A DNA stretch of 64,000 bases, taken from assembly GCF_028765165.1 (NCBI RefSeq), contig NZ_JARADB010000003.1, positions 727,210 through 791,209 of the forward strand, in the 5' to 3' direction. Of this stretch, positions 20,011-26,630 are shown one piece after another (the stretch's first letter is position 1; the number at the start of each line of letters is the position of its first letter). The position numbers and the translations under genes are program-made. This stretch comes from Paenibacillus sp. MAHUQ-63 (lineage in GTDB: Bacteria; Bacillota; Bacilli; Paenibacillales; NBRC-103111). Under the pieces are notes generated by a model. The model had not been told where the DNA came from. It searched no databases and saw only the letters and a list, made by a program, of their open reading frames with translations.

Positions 20011-20643
20011 TCACACAATGCTGCGAAGCTTCTTCTCATCCGGGGCAAAAGATTCACGCCATAACTCCGACTTGGAAGAAGATACGGCGGTGGCTCCATA
20101 TTTGAAATCTTCCATGGCATGGCTTCGTTCGAACAGCAAACCGCCGGTAATGATCGGCAGGGAGGTGAACTTCTTGATCTCCCGGATCATCTCCGGAATT
20201 CGCGCCGGCATCACTTCGATGATATCGGGCTCGATTTGGGTCAGGCTCTTGGCTATGTTCTCCAACCCTTCGGTATCTACGAGGAAAAAGCGCTGAATGG
20301 CGAGCAGCCCCATTTTTTTCGCTGTTTTGACGACATTCGTCTTCGTCGTAATAATCCCGGTCGGTTTGATCACTTTGGCCAAGTAGTCCATGCCGTAGGC
20401 GTCCGTGCTTAAACCGCCTATTTTCTCCAAATGCAGGAAGACCGGCAGCTGATGACTTTTGAACACATCCACGTACCCTTTGATGACCCCAATGTGCCCG
20501 GTAAGCAGAAATACGCCGCTAAGTTGGTTTCTGAGCGATAAAGCAAGTTCGATCTGCTTCGGCTCCTTGATCGAGGCCACCATACGGTGTGCGCTTAACC
20601 GTTGGAAAAACAGCTCGCCTTCATCGTTCTTAAGCTTCTTCAT
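20011..20643 (-). CDS. glpP: glycerol-3-phosphate-responsive antiterminator GlpP
   Basis: RNA-binding antiterminator of 210 aa from the GlpP family. It has a TIM-barrel-like sequence with FLLTGHIG, HLEKIGGLSTD and PIITGGLL motifs that resemble phosphate-binding loops. In Bacillus subtilis GlpP senses glycerol-3-phosphate and lets RNA polymerase read through leader terminators of glp genes. The start ATG 20643 has AGGAGGT upstream. It is encoded 43 bp after the metallophosphoesterase gene and just upstream of the leader terminator of the UgpB-like gene, which is the natural target. No glpD or glpFK is in the window, so it may also act elsewhere. Confidence 0.92.
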   Translation of the reverse strand: MKKLKNDEGELFFQRLSAHRMVASIKEPKQIELALSLRNQLSGVFLLTGHIGVIKGYVDVFKSHQLPVFLHLEKIGGLSTDAYGMDYLAKVIKPTGIITTKTNVVKTAKKMGLLAIQRFFLVDTEGLENIAKSLTQIEPDIIEVMPARIPEMIREIKKFTSLPIITGGLLFERSHAMEDFKYGATAVSSSKSELWRESFAPDEKKLRSIV

Positions 20644-20686
20644 CCATCAGACCTCCTGGTAAACGCCTGTGTTCGAACCGAAACCG

Positions 20687-21529
20687 CTATTTGTGTTCCG
20701 CTGCCAGCCGCAGGGAAACCGTACATGCCCGATCCGATTCTTGGCCGCGAGCAAGAGGGTTGTGTCTGAAGTGCTTCATGTTGTTGTACAGCATCTCGAC
20801 ATTGTCTGTGAGGGCCGCGTCCGCTACATCTACAGCACTAATGCGAATTTCATCCCGGTCGATCTCCACAACCCGCAAACCGTGCTGGTCAAGACACGCC
20901 GACAGCTGAACGAACGTCCAGTTCTGCTGATTCACGATCGAATCGATATGCGTATGGCCGTTGAAATAAATGCCGACTCCTTCTTTCTTGCTCAGCACCT
21001 TCCACATATCGATGTCCGGATGAATGGAGCCCTTATCCTTATCCGAATTCGTCGTCGTCTTATGTACCGGGTGATGGGCAAAAACTAATACCGGCTTCGT
21101 TCCGGATGCTTGGATGACCTCTTCGAACCAGTTCAGCTGCTCTTCGTCAACCCAGCCTCCCCAATCCTCGAAATCCATCTCTTTGGCCGTATCCAGAAAC
21201 ACGAGGTCAGCCACTTCCGTCTTAACGACATGATAGCGGGCTTGTCCGCTGATTGCGAGCACTTCGTTTCTCGTTGACGCATATAGATCGTGGTTCCCTA
21301 GAGCATGGTAAAACGTTCTGCCGCCATTGCGTAAGATCTCGTAGACTTCATTCAGTTCCGAGGAATGTCCGTAATTGGTGAGATCGCCCAAAGAAATATG
21401 AGCATCCCCTTCCACTTCCATAAATCGTCTCAAAAAGGTTTGATAGAAATCGTTACGGGCTTCCAACCATCCTGGAATTGCTTCATCAACCTCGTGATAA
21501 TGTAGATCTCCCATTAGTACTAATCGCAT
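20687..21529 (-). CDS. calcineurin-like metallophosphoesterase
   Basis: Metal-dependent phosphodiesterase or phosphatase of 280 aa. The start is ATG 21529 after AGGAGAG; an in-frame upstream start lacks a ribosome binding site. Binuclear metal ligands are visible as GDLHYHE, LGDLTNYGH, GNHD, FAHHPVH and NGHTHID. It has no signal peptide, so it acts in the cytoplasm. It is in one unit with glpP. By analogy to GpdQ-type enzymes it could cleave glycerophosphodiesters to glycerol-3-phosphate, which would feed GlpP; the family also includes cyclic-nucleotide phosphodiesterases, so this is inference. Confidence 0.88.
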   Translation of the reverse strand: MRLVLMGDLHYHEVDEAIPGWLEARNDFYQTFLRRFMEVEGDAHISLGDLTNYGHSSELNEVYEILRNGGRTFYHALGNHDLYASTRNEVLAISGQARYHVVKTEVADLVFLDTAKEMDFEDWGGWVDEEQLNWFEEVIQASGTKPVLVFAHHPVHKTTTNSDKDKGSIHPDIDMWKVLSKKEGVGIYFNGHTHIDSIVNQQNWTFVQLSACLDQHGLRVVEIDRDEIRISAVDVADAALTDNVEMLYNNMKHFRHNPLARGQESDRACTVSLRLAAEHK

Positions 21530-21594
21530 GAGTTCTCTCCTACCTTCTATCAAATTTGATGTGACGCCATCTCCTGTAATGATAATGAACAAGT

Positions 21595-21641
21595 GTAAAA
21601 TTTATTTACAAGTTTACTTTTATTTTTTGTAAATATTTTAC
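21595..21641 (-). promoter_or_regulatory. paired near-palindromes and promoter upstream of the phosphoesterase gene
   Basis: Two near-palindromes, GTAAAATTTATTTAC (21595-21609) and GTAAATATTTTAC (21629-21641), start 34 bp apart in AT-rich DNA 65-112 bp upstream of the phosphoesterase gene. A TTTACA with TGTAAA 17 bp further on (minus strand) overlaps them. This has the layout of a promoter with a bound repressor. The binding protein is unknown. Confidence 0.45.
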
Positions 21642-21666
21642 GTTCAGGCGGCTGTCATGCAAAAAA

Positions 21667-21698
21667 AACGAGCCAATGCCGGTAACGGCATTGACTCG
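21667..21698 (-). terminator. orphan intrinsic terminator
   Basis: 14-bp stem ACGAGCCAATGCCG / CGGCATTGACTCGT with a four-base loop and one A-C mismatch that becomes G-U in minus-strand RNA. Eight T follow on the minus strand. No minus-strand gene lies upstream for more than 1.4 kb, so it terminates an unannotated transcript or is a leader element of the phosphoesterase-glpP unit. Confidence 0.75.
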
Positions 21699-21745
21699 TC
21701 TCTTGTTCTTTGACATTCTCGTGTACAGGCATGATGGAAATTCCC

Positions 21746-21773
21746 TTGACAACAAGGCCTTTTATAGTAAGAT
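21746..21773 (+). promoter_or_regulatory. promoter of the SAM riboswitch transcript
   Basis: Consensus TTGACA followed after 16 bp by TAAGAT, ending about 25 bp before the riboswitch aptamer. Confidence 0.65.
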
Positions 21774-21796
21774 AAAAACAATTGAATATGTTGAAT

Positions 21797-21987
21797 TTTC
21801 TTATCAAGAGCAGGTGGAGGGACTAGCCCGATGAAGCCCGGCAACCGACAGACCTTCGTAACACGAAGGCGTGCACGGTGCTAATTCTTGCGGAGACGCT
21901 ACGTATAGCGAATCCGGGAGATAAGAGCGAGGATCTGACATTGTATGCTTAAGACCTTTCTCTGCTTCCGGAGAAGGTCTTTTTTGC
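21797..21987 (+). ncRNA. SAM-I (S-box) riboswitch with expression-platform terminator
   Basis: Leader RNA that binds S-adenosylmethionine and stops transcription when it is abundant. Conserved S-box elements are in order: CTTATCAAGAG, GGTGGAGGGACT, GCCCGATGAAGCCCGGCAACC, then GTGCTAATTC and the closing GATAAGAG that pairs with the 5' strand of P1. The aptamer spans about 21797-21928. The terminator at 21951-21986 (AAGACCTT ... AAGGTCTT with a T tract) is the off-state hairpin. The only gene downstream is the 170-aa unknown protein at 22021. Confidence 0.95.
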
Positions 21988-22020
21988 TTTATCATCCAAC
22001 TTGTTTGCAGGAGGGATCCC

Positions 22021-22533
22021 ATGTCGATCACGATGAAAGAACACACACCCCGCGAGCGGGATATTCATCCCCAGCGGCAAGATAGCCGAGAATGGTCTGA
22101 TCCGGCGAACGGTCTCGACTCATTAGGGGCTTACAGAATTATTCGAATCGAACTATTTCGATATGACAGCGAGCTTGCAGCCAAGCGGCAGCTGGGAGAC
22201 CAATCGCAGCTTTGCGGGCTCATGGCAATTACCACCACTCTCGGAGTCGTCGGCTTAAGAGAATTCGCGATTCCCTGCAGCAGCTTGAGAGGCGATTTCA
22301 CGATGTGGGCTTCTCAGTTTCAGCGTTTGAAAGGTCTGAACCTGCCGGATAGCCTGGACTATGTTCAACGCAGGTATGAGGCGCTCGGACCCGAGAGATC
22401 CGAGTTCATGGAGTCGGCACTCCTGGATGCTGCCGGCAAAACGAAGCTTACTTTCATTACCGGCAAGGATGGAAGTGACTTCATGGAACGAGCCTACCTC
22501 CTGGCACATACGCAAGCGTATGTCAGGTTCTAA
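22021..22533 (+). CDS. SAM-riboswitch-controlled protein, resembles an enolase-superfamily N-terminal cap domain only
   Basis: Unrecognised cytoplasmic protein of 170 aa with an excellent ribosome binding site (AGGAGGG) and a SAM-I riboswitch in its leader, so it should be expressed when methionine/SAM is low. By eye, residues about 35-140 follow the pattern of the N-terminal capping domain of mandelate racemase/muconate-lactonising enzymes. They run from IIRIELFRYDS through ITTTLGVVGLREFAIP to ERSEFMESALLDAAGK. The catalytic barrel that should follow is absent. It could be a truncated relic or a free-standing domain. It is followed by repeats and an IS remnant, which fits local decay. Function unknown. 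Confidence 0.6.
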   Translation: MSITMKEHTPRERDIHPQRQDSREWSDPANGLDSLGAYRIIRIELFRYDSELAAKRQLGDQSQLCGLMAITTTLGVVGLREFAIPCSSLRGDFTMWASQFQRLKGLNLPDSLDYVQRRYEALGPERSEFMESALLDAAGKTKLTFITGKDGSDFMERAYLLAHTQAYVRF

Positions 22534-22606
22534 AATGAGCCGCAGCGACAAGAAAGCTCGGCTCCTCCAAGAGAGCCAAGCCTCTACCGAGAGTCCCGCC
22601 CATAGC

Positions 22607-22789
22607 GGGAATTTCTCCTGTTACATGCAGCCTGGCGGATCCTTGAATGCTGAATAACAGGAATTCCTCCCGTTATTCAGCCCTAACTCGCAGCCTTTAC
22701 GCGAAATGGGGATAAATTAACGGGAGGAATTCCCTTTATTCGTACAACTGGGCTAATTTTCACGCGAATAACGGGAGAAATTCCACTTA
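22607..22789. repeat. four copies of a 17-21 bp interspersed palindromic repeat
   Basis: Consensus TAACGGGAGRAATTCC followed by a short C/T-A tail. Copies lie at 22607-22623 (reverse, partial), 22655-22675 (reverse, near-palindromic), 22718-22738 (forward) and 22769-22789 (forward), 48-63 bp apart in otherwise non-coding DNA. The copies differ in one to four bases. The spacing is too irregular and the units too palindromic for CRISPR. With the IS remnant they fill the 330-bp gap between the riboswitch gene and the transposase fragment. Confidence 0.7.
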
Positions 22790-22867
22790 CGCCCTGCGGC
22801 TGACTAGGAAAAACCGTCAGGGAATATTAATGTGCCCCCCGTGAACAGGAGACTACGGTTGGCGCCC

Positions 22868-23121
22868 AAATCAGCATGTCGCGTCGCGGCAATTGTTTAG
22901 ACAACGCCGTTATGGAAAGCTTCTTCTCGCATCTCAAAGCAGAAGCGCTCTACCCATATATCCGTTCGATTGAAGAAGCTCGACAACGAATTGAGGCTTT
23001 TATCCAATTTTATAATGAAGAACGCATTCCAATTAAAGCTAAACAAGCTGACACCGATAGAGTATCGGCACCAGCTTGCCGTATAGGGCTTTTTTTCAAT
23101 GTCTACAATTTGGGGTCTTGA
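22868..23121 (+). pseudogene. IS3-family (IS150 group) transposase C-terminal remnant
   Basis: About 85 codons of the OrfB integrase C terminus. SMSRRGNCLDNAVMESFF and the catalytic-Glu helix leading to FIQFYNEERI are clear. The first two-thirds of the transposase are missing. A one-base frameshift near 23035 breaks the expected end: in the next frame the sequence continues KLNKLTPIEYRHQLA and stops. The GGCTTTTTTTCAATGTCTAC stretch and TTGACC after it look like the right terminal region of the element. It is not functional. Confidence 0.85.
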
Positions 23122-23142
23122 CCAGCGGTCTTCCACGTTCAT

Positions 23143-24180
23143 TTAAATTTTATTGACAATTTCCTTATTCTGAATCAGTGCGACCAGATAAGCCAGGGTC
23201 AATCCTTGGCCCCACCCTTGCACTCTCTTCTTGGAGATCACCTTGTAATCGTCAACGGAATACATGACCGCCGTACCTGCGGACACATTCCGGACGGATC
23301 CGTCTTCGTCGATATTGGCCAGAATGCCTTCGTACGCTTTGGCCATATAGTTTTGATGCATCGGATGTCCATAGCTAACCAGTGCGGCGGCAATACCGGC
23401 GGAAGCTGAGGTTTCTTCATAGGACGTTTCGTCATTCAGTACCGTACGCCACAGCCCGTTCGGGGATTGCAGCCTGACCAGAGCGCTTAATTGGTCGCCG
23501 AGCGCTCCCCCGATCTGCATCCACATCGGCATGAACGGATTCAACATTTTGTAAGCTTGTGCCATCGTATAAGCGGCCCATGCGTTGGCTCTGCCCCAAT
23601 AAATCGCGGACAGATGATCTTGTCTGACATTATCCCAGGCATGATAGAACAGATTCGTCTTCGTGTCCTGCAAGTATTCTTCATGCCAATAAAATTGATT
23701 GAGCGCATCGTCGATATATTCTTTTTTGTCAAGCTTAAACCCTAGTCGCAGCAAGAAATAGGCTGCCATGAACAACGTATCCGCCCACGCCTGCTCCGGG
23801 AAATCGTTCTTGGAGGAAACCGTATGCTGGAAAACGCCCTCCCCGAACCGAATGGCATCCTTGCGCAAATACTCGGCTTTCATCAGCGCCAGATCGAGGT
23901 ACTTGGAGTCGCCTGTTGCTTCATGCAGAGTCAGCATCGTATGTCCCATGGCACAGCTATTCACCATCATTGGCGGCAGCCCGAGCTCCAAATACTCGTC
24001 CACCCATTTGACGAGAAAGTCGATATAATCTTGGTTTCCCGTTACTTCCCAAGCTTTGCCGATTCCGTAATAAGCCACCCCGCAGGACCAGTTCCAAGTG
24101 AAATCCATGTTCATCGTTCTGCGGACTACACGGTCTATAAGTTCTTTGACTTCGTTTTCATTACATTCGAATTTTCGCAT
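23143..24180 (-). CDS. unsaturated glucuronyl/rhamnogalacturonyl hydrolase, GH88/GH105 (YteR-like)
   Basis: Cytoplasmic hydrolase of 345 aa that removes the unsaturated uronic acid left by pectate or rhamnogalacturonan lyases. The start is ATG 24180 with AGGAGG upstream. The alpha/alpha-barrel repeats are recognisable: NWSCGVAYYGIGKAWE, MVNSCAMGHTMLTLHE, WADTLFMAAYFLLRLG (its Asp corresponds to the catalytic Asp of YteR), YWGRANAWAAYTMA and RVQGWGQGLTLAYLVALIQ. It is the last gene of the LplBCA-AraC unit, 107 bp after the regulator. Its 3' end abuts the IS remnant. Chemically this implies import of unsaturated pectin fragments. Confidence 0.9.
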   Translation of the reverse strand: MRKFECNENEVKELIDRVVRRTMNMDFTWNWSCGVAYYGIGKAWEVTGNQDYIDFLVKWVDEYLELGLPPMMVNSCAMGHTMLTLHEATGDSKYLDLALMKAEYLRKDAIRFGEGVFQHTVSSKNDFPEQAWADTLFMAAYFLLRLGFKLDKKEYIDDALNQFYWHEEYLQDTKTNLFYHAWDNVRQDHLSAIYWGRANAWAAYTMAQAYKMLNPFMPMWMQIGGALGDQLSALVRLQSPNGLWRTVLNDETSYEETSASAGIAAALVSYGHPMHQNYMAKAYEGILANIDEDGSVRNVSAGTAVMYSVDDYKVISKKRVQGWGQGLTLAYLVALIQNKEIVNKI

Positions 24181-24287
24181 ATGATCTATTCCTCCTATAG
24201 CGTCACTATCAAAAATAACATAATATTGGATGGAATTCTCCGCATTTATAACTGAAAAGCAGCAAACCCCGCATTTATTGCTCTCAT

Positions 24288-26501
24288 CTAGGACAATTGG
24301 GATTCCCGGAACTGACCTGGCGACAGGCCGACACACTTCTTGAAGATCCGGCTGAACGATATCGAATTCGTATATCCGACCCGGACAGAGATGTCCTGCA
24401 CGGTTTCCATCGTCTCGACCAGCAGTTTCTTGGCGAATTCCATCCGCAGCGAAATTAACAGATCGCTGAAATTTTCACCGAGCTCCTCCTTGAACAACTG
24501 GCTCAAATACTTGGAATTGATTTGAAAACGGTCGCTCAACAAGGTCAAGGAAAGGTTGGGGTCTGTGAAGTTCTCCGCCACATAGCTGCGAATTTCTCTC
24601 ATCAAGGCGTGATGCCTGCGGTTCTGGGAAAGCTCGGACAATCGCACGGCCATTTGCTCTAACACGAGGCGGAAGCAAGTCTCGATTTGTTGAAGCGTCT
24701 CCGAATGCTCCAGGCCTTGCATCAATTCTAATTTCAAGCCGTTCTTCCAGTAGGCGTCCATTTCCGGTTGAATGCCTTCCAATTCGCGCTCCATCTGGAA
24801 GACGAAATATTGCAGAAGCCGTTCGATATCTTCTCTTTGCAAGCGTTGAACCCGCATTTCGTGGAACAGCTTGGCGAACGCGTCCGGCCATCCGGCCTCC
24901 GACATGCGAATCTGCCGTACGACGGTTTGGATGAGCTGAAGATAAGTGAACCATTCGTCCGATAATGTCTCATTGTCCTCCACCGTATCGATGATTTGAT
25001 TAATTCCCAGCGTTACTTTCCGGTTGACTGCTCTGCCGGCCTCTTGATAGGAACGGCGAATCAACGCGACATCCTCAGCAACGCCGCCAACCCCAAAGGT
25101 AACGGTAAAATCAAGATGCGCCTCGATCCAGGAACGAATATGCTCCGCCAATTTCAACAGATGGTGCTCGGGGTCCTGATCCTCGTGCGAGATATGGAGC
25201 AGAACCAGCCTGTTTTTGGAGATCCATTCCATCATCACCTGCTGCTGATTCTGTTCGGCGAACTCCACGGCCACACTGCTGATGACGAATTTGAACAGCG
25301 ATTGGTCTTTCTGATTATAGGTCGTCCCGAACTGGACATAATGATCGATTTCGAGCAGTGCGACGATAAAGCGGGTATCAGGCTGAATCCCATAATGCTC
25401 GCTTTCCAGCCTCCACACTTCCTGATCTTCCGCATATTCGCCATTGAGCAGATTTTGCAGAAATTGCTGCCTGCGGATCGCCAGATGCTCCACCTGCTTC
25501 TCCTGAAAAGCCATATTATTCGTAATGAGCCGCTCGATCGCATGATCGATGAAAGCAAATTCGTTCTTATCGCTCTTCAGGTCGTGCGACATGAAGGAGT
25601 GCGAGAACCGGTCGATCCGGTGCAATATCGCTTCGATCGGCCGATAACTCCGGCGGGTGACATAAAAGGTGGAACCGATGGCTAAGGCGATGGCGCCTAA
25701 TACCGCAACAATCCATACCGCATTGCCGTGAAGTAAAATGCTGTACAGCCGGCCGCCTTTAATCCCGGTCTGATAAGTCCAGCCCGAGTAATCGGAAGTG
25801 ACTGCGGCATGGACGCTTTGATCCTGGGAATCGAAGGCGATGTCCGGGAAAAAAGGCTGATGCCCTGCATCGTAAATTTGCGCGTTCGTTACCGTGCGGT
25901 CAATCATCCCGTCGACGAATTTGCCAATCGCCTCCAGATTGACATTAATGATCATGTAGCCGAGACTGCCCGTATCCAGCGGCACTTTTCTTCCCAGCGT
26001 GATCACTTTAAGATTCGTCTTGTTGCTCCCGTTTTTAACGCGTGGCGAGGACCAATTCACAGGATACGGTTGCTTTAACAACTCCAGAATATACGCACGG
26101 TCCGGGAATTCGTCAATCGAGCGAATCGTGCTTTGATCGAGCACCTTGCTATCTTTGGTTCGATAAAAATAAATGGAATCGATAAAATTGTGCTGAACCA
26201 TCATTTCGCTCAAAATGTTGGATGCTGCATAACTGAGCAGCCGGTCGGAAGGCGTATCCAGGAATGCCTGCAGCTCCGCATTCGTCTCAATCACTTTCCT
26301 GGCATCGGCATCGATGGTTTTCAGGGAATTATCGATCATGTTGCTGATATATTCCGTCGTCACTTTGTTGGCCTGTATGGCGTTGCGCACATTGAGCTCA
26401 TTGATGATCGTAACGAAAATCGAAATGAGGATCGAAATCGTAAGGAACAGTATGGGAAGATACGAAAACATCATGCGTTTGATATACGTGTTACTTTTCA
26501 T
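24288..26501 (-). CDS. membrane-bound AraC-family regulator (YesS type)
   Basis: One-component membrane regulator of 737 aa. A membrane segment at about residues 12-34, an extracellular sensor region of about 220 residues and a second membrane segment near 265 precede a long cytoplasmic region. The last 100 residues form an AraC/XylS double helix-turn-helix (SQLFKEELGENFSDLL and VGYTNSISFSRIFKK). It lies between the binding lipoprotein gene and the GH105 gene. YesS in B. subtilis activates rhamnogalacturonan genes, so it probably senses extracellular pectin fragments and activates this operon (inference). The start ATG 26501 has GGGTGAG upstream. Confidence 0.9.
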   Translation of the reverse strand: MKSNTYIKRMMFSYLPILFLTISILISIFVTIINELNVRNAIQANKVTTEYISNMIDNSLKTIDADARKVIETNAELQAFLDTPSDRLLSYAASNILSEMMVQHNFIDSIYFYRTKDSKVLDQSTIRSIDEFPDRAYILELLKQPYPVNWSSPRVKNGSNKTNLKVITLGRKVPLDTGSLGYMIINVNLEAIGKFVDGMIDRTVTNAQIYDAGHQPFFPDIAFDSQDQSVHAAVTSDYSGWTYQTGIKGGRLYSILLHGNAVWIVAVLGAIALAIGSTFYVTRRSYRPIEAILHRIDRFSHSFMSHDLKSDKNEFAFIDHAIERLITNNMAFQEKQVEHLAIRRQQFLQNLLNGEYAEDQEVWRLESEHYGIQPDTRFIVALLEIDHYVQFGTTYNQKDQSLFKFVISSVAVEFAEQNQQQVMMEWISKNRLVLLHISHEDQDPEHHLLKLAEHIRSWIEAHLDFTVTFGVGGVAEDVALIRRSYQEAGRAVNRKVTLGINQIIDTVEDNETLSDEWFTYLQLIQTVVRQIRMSEAGWPDAFAKLFHEMRVQRLQREDIERLLQYFVFQMERELEGIQPEMDAYWKNGLKLELMQGLEHSETLQQIETCFRLVLEQMAVRLSELSQNRRHHALMREIRSYVAENFTDPNLSLTLLSDRFQINSKYLSQLFKEELGENFSDLLISLRMEFAKKLLVETMETVQDISVRVGYTNSISFSRIFKKCVGLSPGQFRESQLS

Positions 26502-26586
26502 CGTTTACTCACCCTGGTTAGCAGCATTTGTAGTTACCTTACTATAACACAATCGTATGAGCATGAGTGCGCTTCCAAATTAGCAA

Positions 26587-26622
26587 ACGACCAACCCCCT
26601 ATTGCGTCAGGGAGCCGGTCGT
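26587..26622 (-). terminator. hairpin after the LplA-like gene
   Basis: Stem ACGACC / GGTCGT with inner CCCT / AGGG lies just after the binding lipoprotein stop and before the regulator gene. The T tract is short, so partial termination that keeps regulator levels low is likely. Confidence 0.6.
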
Positions 26623-26630
26623 TCCTGTTC

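Noticed and set aside
22607-22789. CRISPR array
   Set aside because: Only four diverged, palindromic units in mixed orientation with unequal spacing and no cas genes.
23143-24336. Start of the GH105 protein 52 codons further upstream (24336)
   Set aside because: That region is rich in Cys, overlaps the end of the regulator gene and has no ribosome binding site; ATG 24180 has an ideal one.
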